Made by a program: the position numbers and the translations under genes. A stretch of 64,000 nt of DNA from Phycisphaeraceae bacterium. GTDB lineage: Bacteria; Planctomycetota; Phycisphaerae; Phycisphaerales; SM1A02. Numbering within the stretch: the stretch's first letter is position 1; every line of letters begins with the position of its first letter. The notes beneath the pieces are model-generated. The model was given only the letters and a program-made list of their open reading frames with translations, did not search any database and was not told the DNA's origin. Shown piece by piece: positions 1 to 8,358 of the stretch. Location: assembly GCA_015709595.1 (NCBI GenBank), contig CP054178.1:744001-808000 (forward strand), given 5' to 3'.

Positions 1-2977
1 CGCCGCACGCCGCGCTCCGGCGCTCCAAAGCGATCACCTGATCGACGAATCGACGAGCCAGGCCGGTTCCGCCCCATCGGATCAGTCGATCAATGGCTCG
101 AACCATTTCCGAAAGCGACTGATCTCCTTCCGGCGTTCCGCTCCACGCGCTGAGCGCATCGAGCGCCGACGCTCCCAGCGTGCGAAGTTCGCGGGCCAGG
201 CGTCGGCTGACGCCGCGCTCGGCGCGTCGGCTGAGGACGGCGCGGCGCAGCACGCGCGCCGGGGTCTCGGCGCCTCCGACCCGCACGCGCCACGATTCAC
301 GCGGGTTGACCGCGGCGCGGCGCCCCAGCGTGAACGCCTCGCGGCACCGCGCCCAGCCGCGCGATTCGATCGTCACAAGCGCTTCCTCCAGCGCGTCCAG
401 CCGCAGCGGAATGAGGCCCTTCTGGTAGGCGAACCCGAGCAGCACCAGGTCGGCCGGTCGATCCGTTCCGAAGACCGCGCGGGCCGCCGCCCCCGCCTCC
501 AGTTCGAACCGCTGATCGGGGGCGACGTGCCGGGCGACTCGCTGCAACGCCGCGCGGCTCGACTCGACCGCCTCACGGTCGGAAGGGTCCAGTCCTCCGG
601 ATGGATCCACGACGGCGCCGGTCACGGTGGGGTGGGCCACGCGCAGCCCGGCGCCGTCGCACGCCCACGCCGCCAGCCGGGCGTCCGCCCCAAGCAGCAC
701 GTCCGCCTCACCCCACGGGATCTGCGACGTCAGCGGAAGCGGCGCGCCTTCTTCATCGAACTGCGAAAACGTCACCTGGGCCCACGACCCCCGCCCCGGC
801 CCGGTGGAGGTGGGTTCAAAGGCGCAGCGCACGTGATACCCCTGCACGCGACCCGCCTCGGACAGCACCCTGGCCGCCACCCCCGGCGCTTCGCCCCGCG
901 TGCCCGCCAGGTGCATGGACCAGACGGGCTGACGCGCGTGAATCGGCTCCGGAATCGGCAGACGCTCACCGGCTCCCCGACCGGGCGCGGCGGGTGGACG
1001 CGTGCGCACCACGTCCACCATCTCCAGCATGGGACGAAGCCGGAAGCGGACCTCCGATCGCAGCCGGGGCGGCAACCGGTCGATGGCGTGCGTCACCCCG
1101 CCCCCGGTTGATTCGCCGTGGCGCGACAGCATCGGCTCGGGCTCCTCGCGCCGCGGTCGAACGTCGCACACCACGTCCGCGCGATGCACCAGGCGATCAA
1201 TGCGGCTGAAGCCCTGGCGATCGATGTCGGCCACCGTTTCCTCGACGTCGCGTCGGGCCCGGCGCGGGGCCTCTCCCGTTTCCACCACCACCACCGAGAC
1301 CCCGGTGTGCAGGCACGCTTCGTGGAGCAGCTCCCGCACCCGGGCGCGGTCCGACAGGTCGCCCGTGGTCGTCTCGACGCGCGAGGCGATCTCGGACGAA
1401 AGCGCCGATTGCACCACGCGCTCGATCATCGGCGCCTTGATGCGGGACTCGGTCGCCACCACGAAGAGCCAGGAGTCATCATCCATGGCCGCCTGCTGCA
1501 CCGCGGCGCGACCCAGTGAGATGAAGTCCCGCCCGGTCCACACCTCGGCGCGGATGGTGCGCGGCCCGGGGCGACCGACGCCCTCGATGACCAGCGAGGT
1601 CGGATCGAGCCCGCGCTCCTCCAGCGGCGCCCCGGTCGCCAGCCAGCGCGCCGCATCCGCCAGCATGGCGCGAAGCCGATCCATCGCACCGATCACGCCC
1701 GGCAACTCGCGCGATTCGGTCCGGGCGTCATCCCGCGCGCCCGTCTGCGAGGGGGCGACATCGCCCTCGGGAATCTCCTGCATCAATCGACTGGCCACGC
1801 GCCTCGTGGGCCGCACCGCGTGCAGCAGGTGAATCAGCCGCCTCGCCAGCACCGAGGCGGAGAGGGCGTCATCGGGGAGCAATCCCAGCGATGCGGCGAC
1901 TGATGAAGCCGCGCCGCCGGAACCGCCTCCGACCGCGGTCTCGGCGCCGCCCGCGGCGGATGGAAGCACGCGGCCCCAGATGGTTCCGGGGCGCAGCCCG
2001 CGTCGCCGCATGTCCTCGGTGATGGCCAGCATCTCCAACTCCGTCTCGCCCGGGCGCGATTCGAGCACGATGGCCCGCTCGCACCGATCGAGAAACCGTT
2101 CGATCAGCGCGTCATCCAGCGGATTGACCAGTCCGATCTCCAGCAGCGGAACCCGCCCGATCAACTGCAGCTCGTAGAGCAGGTGACGAACCGCTGGAGC
2201 AGTCGGACCGACCAGCACCAGCGCCGTCTCGACCCGCTCCCCGGGACTCGGAAGGTTGGCGACCCGGTTCACCTCCAGTCGGCGCGCCAGCCGCATCACG
2301 CCCTCGCCATCCAGGGCGCGCACGCGACGGCGTCGGCGACGCTGAAGCATCGCCTCCACCTCCGACGAGGTCACCACGCGGTTCGGGCCGCACGCGACCG
2401 TGTCCATGGACGTCAGGATGCTCCGGTGAACGATGACGCCCACGGGCTTCCCCCCCGCGCGGCTGAGCTGCAGCCCGGTCTCCACCGACGCGCGCAGCGC
2501 GCCCAGGTCGGACGGCTCCAGGCAGGGCAGGCCGGCATTGGAAAGCAGACGCCGCGGCGAAGGCCACGGATGCCGCCTCGGATCGTTCTCGACGCAGAGC
2601 ACCGCGCCGCCGTCCGACTCGAACGATCGGCGCAGTCCCGGCATGAGCGTGTTCATGGCCAGCGCCAGCTGCTCGTTGGGGACGCACGCCACCGCTCGCC
2701 GCCCGCCCCGCGCCGCATGGATGGCGAGCGTGACCGCCCGTCCCGCGTCGGCGGAGGGGTTCACGCGCGTCCCGTGTCGCCTGAGCAGGTCGTTGGACGC
2801 GGCATCCTCGACCGCGCGAAGGACGCTGTCGAACCACGAATCGGGCGGCCCCACCACCAGGTCAACGCCCGTGTCCGCCTCCAGGCAGGCCTTCAGCAGC
2901 GACTCGGCGGCGGACAGCAGCGCATACCCCTCATTCTGGGCCAGCACCCGGGGCGGAGTTGTGCCGCGCGTCGCCAT
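1..2977 (-). CDS. Indolepyruvate/2-oxoacid oxidoreductase-like fused protein, 3' end beyond window
   Basis: An uninterrupted minus-strand frame runs from the ATG at 2977 past the window edge, so at least 992 residues are visible and the C-terminus is missing. The N-terminal part resembles the pyrimidine-binding and transketolase C-terminal-like domains of IorA (NEGYALLSAAESLLKAC near residue 15; VLCVENDPRRHPW; VPLLEIGLVNPLDD). The later part resembles the IorB gamma domain (MHLAGTRGEAPGVAARVLSE; LLGFAYQKGLIPL). Family members oxidise arylpyruvates to acyl-CoA with ferredoxin as acceptor. I see no CxxCxxC clusters and no clear GDG thiamine motif, so the catalytic chemistry may be lost or altered. 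There is no clear ribosome binding site; TACAAT lies 8 nt before the ATG. It is transcribed divergently from the APH-type kinase. The family call is moderately sure; the function is not. Confidence 0.7.
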   Translation of the reverse strand, partial: MATRGTTPPRVLAQNEGYALLSAAESLLKACLEADTGVDLVVGPPDSWFDSVLRAVEDAASNDLLRRHGTRVNPSADAGRAVTLAIHAARGGRRAVACVPNEQLALAMNTLMPGLRRSFESDGGAVLCVENDPRRHPWPSPRRLLSNAGLPCLEPSDLGALRASVETGLQLSRAGGKPVGVIVHRSILTSMDTVACGPNRVVTSSEVEAMLQRRRRRRVRALDGEGVMRLARRLEVNRVANLPSPGERVETALVLVGPTAPAVRHLLYELQLIGRVPLLEIGLVNPLDDALIERFLDRCERAIVLESRPGETELEMLAITEDMRRRGLRPGTIWGRVLPSAAGGAETAVGGGSGGAASSVAASLGLLPDDALSASVLARRLIHLLHAVRPTRRVASRLMQEIPEGDVAPSQTGARDDARTESRELPGVIGAMDRLRAMLADAARWLATGAPLEERGLDPTSLVIEGVGRPGPRTIRAEVWTGRDFISLGRAAVQQAAMDDDSWLFVVATESRIKAPMIERVVQSALSSEIASRVETTTGDLSDRARVRELLHEACLHTGVSVVVVETGEAPRRARRDVEETVADIDRQGFSRIDRLVHRADVVCDVRPRREEPEPMLSRHGESTGGGVTHAIDRLPPRLRSEVRFRLRPMLEMVDVVRTRPPAAPGRGAGERLPIPEPIHARQPVWSMHLAGTRGEAPGVAARVLSEAGRVQGYHVRCAFEPTSTGPGRGSWAQVTFSQFDEEGAPLPLTSQIPWGEADVLLGADARLAAWACDGAGLRVAHPTVTGAVVDPSGGLDPSDREAVESSRAALQRVARHVAPDQRFELEAGAAARAVFGTDRPADLVLLGFAYQKGLIPLRLDALEEALVTIESRGWARCREAFTLGRRAAVNPRESWRVRVGGAETPARVLRRAVLSRRAERGVSRRLARELRTLGASALDALSAWSGTPEGDQSLSEMVRAIDRLIRWGGTGLARRFVDQVIALERRSAACG

Positions 2978-3015
2978 GCGGGCCGATTGTACGGGACTTC
3001 GATCTTCAAGCGTCC

Positions 3016-3044
3016 TTGAGCGGCCGTCCACCCGGTGGTATGCT
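3016..3044 (+). promoter_or_regulatory. Sigma-70-like promoter with start codon 6 nt after the -10 box
   Basis: TTGAGC (3016-3021), a 17-nt spacer, and TATGCT (3039-3044). The ATG of the small leader ORF begins at 3051, so transcription would start at or next to the start codon and give a leaderless mRNA. Predicted by eye. Confidence 0.55.
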
Positions 3045-3050
3045 GGCGGC

Positions 3051-3155
3051 ATGCGTGAGCGTTGCGGACGATTCGAGCACGGGCTGACCACCCGTCGCAC
3101 GATTCGGGTCGGCCTGATCCGATCGGCGCGCCGCATCGCGGGAGGCGCCCGGTGA
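3051..3155 (+). CDS. Small 34-residue leader ORF overlapping the APH-type kinase start
   Basis: A short arginine-rich ORF (begins MRERCGRFEH, ends RRIAGGAR) starts 6 nt after a good -10 box. Its TGA stop overlaps the GTG start of the next gene. The arrangement suggests leaderless translation of a small peptide with translational coupling to the kinase gene. No function can be assigned to the peptide, and it may serve only to deliver ribosomes. The GGAGG that serves the kinase start lies inside this ORF. Confidence 0.4.
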   Translation: MRERCGRFEHGLTTRRTIRVGLIRSARRIAGGAR

Positions 3156-4129
3156 GCGTCGCGTCGTCCGGTGAACGCGTCGATGCTCAATCCCTGGCCG
3201 CCTCGCTTGCCCCCGCATTGATCTCCGCCTGCGACGGGCGTCTGCGCGACCTGTCGTGGTTCCGCGCCGACTGGCAGCGGGGCGGGGCGGCGACCGCTCA
3301 CGCCGTCTTCGACCACGAGAAGCACGGGCCTTGCCCCGTGGTGGTGAAGATCCCGGTCGGCGACGCCGAACTCCGCTGGACGCAGCGACTCCAGACCGAC
3401 GATGGCGACCCCGTCGTGCCCCGGCTCTACGCCTCCGGCGACACGCTGGCGGGGCTGGACTTCGGGTGGATCGTCATCGAGCGCCTGCCGCACGGCCCGC
3501 TCGGGGCGCACTGGGATGACTCCGTGATTCCCCGCATCGCCCGCGCCGCCGCACGCTTTCACGCCGCCACGCGCGCCTACGCCATCGACCGCTGCCCCGC
3601 CCGCGAGGACTGGCACGGTCTGCTGGAGGCCGTCCGGAAGATCCTCCAGGACAACCCCCTGCCCGATCAGCAGCGGTGGATCGCCGCCATCAAGGCCGTT
3701 CAATCGCGGGCGACGTGGCTCGTCAACACCTGGAATGAGCGCTTCATCGACGGGTGGATTCACGGCGACCTCCACCCCGCCAACGCCATGTGCCGCGGCA
3801 CGGAGCCCGAGGCGCCGGTCACGTTGATCGACCTGGCCGAGGTGCGCCCCGGCCACTGGATCGAGGACGCCGTGTACCTGGAGCGTCTGCACTGGGCCAG
3901 GCCGGAGCGGCTCAAGGCCGCCAAGCCCCTGAAGGAGCTCGCCGCCGCCCGCCGCGAGTTGAACCTGCCCGTGGATGACGGGTACCAGCGCCTGGCCGCC
4001 GTCCGCCGGATTCTGCTGGCCTCCACCGCCCCCCGCTTCATGCGGACGGAGGGGCATCCGGCCCACCTGGCGGCCTGCCTGCAACGCATCGAATCCGGCC
4101 TGAGCGAACTCAAGGCCGCCGGCCTCTAG
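3152..4129 (+). CDS. APH/choline-kinase-type phosphotransferase
   Basis: A protein of 325 residues with the catalytic loop HGDLHPANAM near residue 204 (Brenner-type HxDxxxxN) and the metal-binding Asp in LIDLAEVRPGHW about 22 residues later. This is the layout of aminoglycoside phosphotransferases and related small-molecule kinases, which transfer phosphate from ATP to a hydroxyl group. The substrate cannot be told from sequence, and housekeeping small-molecule kinases are more likely here than drug resistance. The GTG start at 3152 is chosen because GGAGG lies 6 nt upstream; an in-frame start at 3062 would lie inside the leader ORF. It is followed on the same strand by a membrane-anchored protein gene 61 nt downstream. 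Confidence 0.8.
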   Translation: MSVASSGERVDAQSLAASLAPALISACDGRLRDLSWFRADWQRGGAATAHAVFDHEKHGPCPVVVKIPVGDAELRWTQRLQTDDGDPVVPRLYASGDTLAGLDFGWIVIERLPHGPLGAHWDDSVIPRIARAAARFHAATRAYAIDRCPAREDWHGLLEAVRKILQDNPLPDQQRWIAAIKAVQSRATWLVNTWNERFIDGWIHGDLHPANAMCRGTEPEAPVTLIDLAEVRPGHWIEDAVYLERLHWARPERLKAAKPLKELAAARRELNLPVDDGYQRLAAVRRILLASTAPRFMRTEGHPAHLAACLQRIESGLSELKAAGL

Positions 4130-4190
4130 CGGCATTGCCCCCGGTGACGCCCAACCCTACCATCCCCTTCCGCGACACGCAGGAAGCCCC

Positions 4191-4901
4191 ATGGACCGCG
4201 AACGGCTCAAAGAAGTTCAGCAGACCGACCTGACCGACAGCAAGGTCAATCAGGAATTCGTGGACTGGCTGCGCAACAAGGGCCCCACGTGGCTGCTGGG
4301 CATCCTGGTCGTGCTGGTCGCCTGGCTGGGATACGACCGCTACCAGCAGTGGCGTCAGGGCAGGCAGTCCGCCGCGTTCTTTGATCTCGAGTACGCCACC
4401 AAGGTCGAGAGTCTGGAGAACGTGGCCATCGATCACGCGGGCGTGGCGTCCGTTCCCGAACTGGCCCGGCTGCGCGCGGCGGACACCCACCTCACCGCCG
4501 CGGTCAACGCCCGCGATCCCGACGACGGGGCCATCACCCTGGACGCCGAGGGCGTCAGGAAGCACCTTGACAAGGCCGAGGCCCTCTTCCGCCAGGTGCT
4601 CGAATCGGTCGAGAACGACCCCAGGCGCCTCCTGTTCCGCCTGCAGGCGCTCTCCGGACTGGCGACCGTCGCGGAAAGCGCGGGCCGGTTCGACCAGGCG
4701 CGGCAGCGCTACGACGAGATCATCCGGCTCGCCGAGCCGGTGTATCCGCTCATGGCCTCGCAGATCAAGGCCCGCCGCGACTCGCTGGACGGGCTGAAGA
4801 ACGTCGCCGACCTGCCGGAGCGATCCAGCGTCCCCCGCCCATCACCCATCGACCCGCTGCTCCGCGACCTGCTCGACCGCGGCGGGTCCGACCCCTCGTG
4901 A
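4191..4901 (+). CDS. Membrane-anchored TPR-like protein (YfgM-like)
   Basis: A protein of 236 residues. After a charged N-terminus of about 32 residues comes one transmembrane segment (WLLGILVVLVAWLGY), followed by an Arg/Gln-rich stretch and a helical, alanine-rich periplasmic domain. The region around residues 125-200 (FRQVLESVENDP, LSGLATVAESAGRFDQARQRYDEII) has the spacing of tetratricopeptide repeats. The layout resembles YfgM/TPR_21 ancillary proteins that attend secretion or envelope assembly, but identity is not proven. Its stop overlaps the GTG start of the RluA-family gene by 4 nt, so the two are probably co-translated. Confidence 0.65.
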   Translation: MDRERLKEVQQTDLTDSKVNQEFVDWLRNKGPTWLLGILVVLVAWLGYDRYQQWRQGRQSAAFFDLEYATKVESLENVAIDHAGVASVPELARLRAADTHLTAAVNARDPDDGAITLDAEGVRKHLDKAEALFRQVLESVENDPRRLLFRLQALSGLATVAESAGRFDQARQRYDEIIRLAEPVYPLMASQIKARRDSLDGLKNVADLPERSSVPRPSPIDPLLRDLLDRGGSDPS

Positions 4902-6079
4902 CCACGCGGGACGTGGGGCCTGACGACGACGACATCTCGATCCTCGGCGCGGGCGGCAAGGTCGATCAGGAAGCCCTCTACCGCCTCTACGAAGCCCAGG
5001 AAGGCGAGGACGACGAGCCCATCCACCTGCGGCTCGTCCTGTCGCGCGACCTGAACAAGCGGCTGGACAAGTACCTCGTCGATCGCGTGCCCTTCCTCAG
5101 CCGCACCTCGCTCCAGCGCCTGATCCGCGAGAACGCCGTCACCGTCAACGGCCGCACGCCCAAGCCCTCCACCAACCTCCGCAAGGGCGACGAGGTCATC
5201 GTCGTCCTGCCCCCGCCGCCCAGCACCGAGATTCCCGCCGAGAACATCCCCATCGACATCCTCTACGAGGACGCCGACCTGCTCGTCCTCAACAAGCGCG
5301 CCGACCTCATCGTCCACCCCGCGCGCGGCAACAAGACCGGCACCCTCATCAACGCCGTGGCCTGGCACCTGCGGCAGACATCCGGCGGCTCCCTCTCATC
5401 TGTCGGCGAGGAGTTCGCCCGACCCGGCGTCGTCCACCGCCTCGACCGACACACCACCGGCGTCATGGTCATGGCCAAGACCGACACCGCCCACTGGCGG
5501 CTGGGCAAGCAGTTCGAGAACCGCACCACCGAGAAGCGCTACCTCGCGGTCGTCCACGGCCGCGTCGAGCCGCACGCCGATGTCATCGACCTGCCCCTGG
5601 GCAAGCACCCGACCATCCGCGAAAAGTACGCCGTGCGCTGGGACGAGACCGGCAAGCCCAGCACCACCATCTACCGCGTGCGCGAGGTGTACGATGACTT
5701 CACCCTCGTGGAGCTGGAGCTCAAGACCGGCCGCACCCACCAGATCCGCGTGCATCTCTCCCACCTGGGCTTCCCCATCGCCGGCGATGACATGTACGGC
5801 GGCCAACGACTCACCTGGGGCGATGTCGCCGGCGAAAGCCACCCCCGCGCCGCCGAGCCGCTGATGATGCGTCAGGCGCTCCACGCCGCCCTGCTCTCCT
5901 TCGTCCACCCCATCACCCACCAGCGCGTGACCTTCCAGGCGCCCCTGCCCGCCGACATGCGCGACTTCATCCACGCGCTCCGCGAACACCGCCGCCCCAG
6001 GCCGACGCGCGTGGCGGGGGCCACGATCGACCTTGACCTCGCCCTCGGCGGCCCCGCGCCGCGGCGGGAATCCGCCTGA
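4898..6079 (+). CDS. RluA-family 23S rRNA pseudouridine synthase
   Basis: A protein of 393 residues that isomerises uridine to pseudouridine in RNA. An S4 RNA-binding domain occupies roughly residues 48-110 (KRLDKYLVDRVPFLSRTSLQRLI, here with the usual RxxVTVNG). The catalytic domain follows with GVVHRLDRHTTGVMV near residue 180, which contains the catalytic Asp of the family HRLDxxTSG motif. TGRTHQIRVHLSHLGFPIAGD is also characteristic. It is longer than the roughly 320-residue RluD at both ends, with an acidic N-terminal extension. The GTG start overlaps the stop of the preceding gene (GTGA). The exact rRNA target (RluC- or RluD-type) is not determined. Confidence 0.9.
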   Translation: MTTRDVGPDDDDISILGAGGKVDQEALYRLYEAQEGEDDEPIHLRLVLSRDLNKRLDKYLVDRVPFLSRTSLQRLIRENAVTVNGRTPKPSTNLRKGDEVIVVLPPPPSTEIPAENIPIDILYEDADLLVLNKRADLIVHPARGNKTGTLINAVAWHLRQTSGGSLSSVGEEFARPGVVHRLDRHTTGVMVMAKTDTAHWRLGKQFENRTTEKRYLAVVHGRVEPHADVIDLPLGKHPTIREKYAVRWDETGKPSTTIYRVREVYDDFTLVELELKTGRTHQIRVHLSHLGFPIAGDDMYGGQRLTWGDVAGESHPRAAEPLMMRQALHAALLSFVHPITHQRVTFQAPLPADMRDFIHALREHRRPRPTRVAGATIDLDLALGGPAPRRESA

Positions 6080-6250
6080 TACGCCGGACCCCGCCCCGCG
6101 ACTCGCGCGGCTCCAAGTCGCCTCGCCAGCCCGACGACCGCGACACGGAAACGCCAGAATACCTTGAGGAGTCCGGGACGGGTTGTGTGGGTGAACCCAA
6201 GGCCGCTCGGAAATCGGCAACGTGTCACGAGAGCACACTGTGAGCACGCC

Positions 6251-7228
6251 ATGAGCACACCACCCATCAGTCGGTTGCACAAGGTCGATCTGCGCGAAGC
6301 ATGGAAGTCCGAATCCGGCGACTTCACGCCCTGGCTGGCCCGCCATGAGAACCTCGAACTTCTTGGCGAAGCAATCGGCATGGAACTCGAGTGCGATTCC
6401 ACGGAAAGCGGCGTCGGTCCCTACAAGGCGGACATCGTCTGCAAGGACCTGGCCAACGACAGCTGGGTGCTGATCGAGAATCAGCTGGAGCGCACCGATC
6501 ACACCCACCTCGGACAACTGCTGACCTACGCCGCGGGCCTGCACGCCGTGACGATCGTCTGGATCGCCGAGCGATTCACCGATGAACACCGCGCCGCGCT
6601 GGACTGGCTCAACGAGCACACCGACGACACGATCAACTTCTTCGGGCTCGAGGTGGAGCTCTGGCGGATCGACAACTCTCCGATGGCGCCGAAGTTCAAC
6701 ATCGTCAGCCAGCCCAACGACTGGTCGCGCGCGATTCAGCAGGCCGCCGCCGCCGCCGGGGGCGTCTCTGAACACAAGCAACTGCAACTGCGGTTCTGGA
6801 CGGCGTTCCGGGAGTTCATGGAGTCGAAGAAGAGCACCGTTCGATGCCAGAAACCCCGGCCCAGACATTGGATGGTTCACGCCGTCGGACGACCGGGCAT
6901 GCATCTGGCTTCCTGTGTTTCGATCTGGAACTCGATCACCGGGATCAAAGGCCCCGAGATTCGGGCTGAACTGGTCCTCAATGGCCCCGATGCCGAGCAG
7001 GAGTTCGCCGCGCTCCAGAAACAGCAGGACGCCATTCAGAAACAACTCGACTTCGAACTGGTCTGGCACGACCCGGAGGGCAAGCACAAGCGCCGCATCT
7101 ACACCCGCCGGGACATGGACTTTCTGGATGAATCGCGCTGGCCCGAGTGCTTCGACTGGCTCCATCAGCGCCTTGAGGCCCTGGACAGGTGCTTCAGGCC
7201 GCTGGTGAAGAATCTCAACACGGACTGA
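6251..7228 (+). CDS. DUF4268 domain-containing protein (PD-(D/E)XK-like)
   Basis: A protein of 325 residues starting MSTPPISRLHKVDLREAWK. The segment ending in GPYKADIVCKDLANDSWVLIENQLERTDHTHLGQLLTYAAGL has the D...(E)xQ arrangement of PD-(D/E)XK nuclease-like folds. The C-terminal half (ELQLRFWTAFREFM, later FDWLHQRLEALDRCF) matches the general look of DUF4268 proteins. These are often found near restriction or defence genes, although the neighbours here are ordinary chromosomal genes. Start 6251 is chosen because the homology begins there. The upstream Shine-Dalgarno sequence is weak. The catalytic role is inferred from fold resemblance only. Confidence 0.75.
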   Translation: MSTPPISRLHKVDLREAWKSESGDFTPWLARHENLELLGEAIGMELECDSTESGVGPYKADIVCKDLANDSWVLIENQLERTDHTHLGQLLTYAAGLHAVTIVWIAERFTDEHRAALDWLNEHTDDTINFFGLEVELWRIDNSPMAPKFNIVSQPNDWSRAIQQAAAAAGGVSEHKQLQLRFWTAFREFMESKKSTVRCQKPRPRHWMVHAVGRPGMHLASCVSIWNSITGIKGPEIRAELVLNGPDAEQEFAALQKQQDAIQKQLDFELVWHDPEGKHKRRIYTRRDMDFLDESRWPECFDWLHQRLEALDRCFRPLVKNLNTD

Positions 7229-7414
7229 GAACCACGGCTTCCAGTCGCTGCGTGACCGAGCATCGACTCAACCCGCAAGCGCATCGCTCGCCCGGCCCCT
7301 GTCCCCACCTCCCACCGCCCCGCCCCCGCACAACCCGCACCATCCGGCGGCGGCGCAGTCCGTGCGCCCGAACAACCCGCACAATCCCCACGGGCCGCGC
7401 ATCCGCCCACCGCT

Positions 7415-8275
7415 GATCCTGCAAAGTCCCGCTCTCCCCTTGCAAAGTCCCTGGCTCCCTTTGCAAAGTCCCGCGTTCCCTTTGCAAAGTCCCGCGTTCC
7501 CATTGCAACGTCCCCGCGCGCCACGACAAAGTCCCCGCGCGCCACGTTCAAGTCCCTCCTTCCCTTTGCAAAGTCCTTCCTTCCCTCGTTCAAGGGAAGC
7601 GTTCCCCCGTTCAAGGGAACGGCTCCCTCGTTCAAGGGAACGGCTCCCTTTGCAAAGTCCCGCTCTCCCCCGTTCAAGGGAAGCGTTCCCTTGTTCAAGG
7701 CGCGCGGGGACTTTACAAAGGCGCGCGGGGACTTTGCAAGATGGCGGCCCCCCCACGCCACGGCGCGGCCCCCCCACGCCACGGCGCGGCCCCCCCACGC
7801 CACGGCGCGGCCCCCCCACGCCACGGCGCGGCCCCCCCACCTGGCGGCGCGGGCCGACCGCTCCCTCACGGTCGCGGCTCGCTCACGGATGGTCGCGCCT
7901 CGCGCACGGATGGTCGCGGCTCACGCACGGATGGTCGCGGCTCGCTCACGGATGGTCGCGGCTCACGCACGGGTGGTCGCGCCTCGCGCACGGATGGTCG
8001 CGGCTCACGCACGGATGGTCGCGGCTCGCTCACGGATGGTCGCGGCTCACGCACGGGTGGTCGCGGCTCGCTCAGGGAGCGCCCCCTCTCACGCCACGGC
8101 GCGGGCCGACCGCTCCCTCACGGTCGCGGCTCACGCACGGATGGTCGCGGCTCGCTCAGGGAGCGCCCCCTCTCACGCCACGGCGCGGGCCGACCGCTCC
8201 CTCACGGTCGCGGCTCGCTCAGGGATGGTCGCGGCTCGCTCACGGATGGTCGCGGCTCACGCACGGAGCGCCCCG
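7415..8275 (+). repeat. Block of three 21-bp-periodic minisatellite families
   Basis: The 1.1-kb gap between the DUF4268 gene and mraY is filled by short tandem repeats. From about 7420 to 7740 units alternate around CTCCCTTTGCAAAGTCCC and TTCAAGGGAACGGCTCCC. From 7745 to 7840 there are about five copies of a C7-ACGCCACGGCGCGG unit. From about 7860 to 8270 there are some 15 copies built on GGTCGCGGCTCGCTCACGGA, interrupted twice by a 42-bp block. All three families share a 21-bp period, a multiple of three, so several frames stay open on both strands. I see no start with a ribosome binding site and no domain, and treat it as non-coding. GACCG-N8-CGGTC at 7860-7877 forms a small hairpin also seen at 32414-32431. 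Confidence 0.8.
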
Positions 8276-8358
8276 GTCGGCCTCGTGGCGGGGCGGGCCG
8301 GGGATCAGCGTCCCCGGGCTGTCGGCTGATGGCTGACCGCTGATGGCCGCCCACCCAT

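Noticed and set aside
527-3019. Plus-strand open frames opposite the oxidoreductase-like gene
   Set aside because: They are arginine/proline-rich shadows; the continuous minus-strand frame with family motifs explains the region.
7165-8343. Long open frames in several phases through the 21-bp repeats
   Set aside because: Periodicity in multiples of three keeps all phases open on both strands; no start signal or domain supports any of them.
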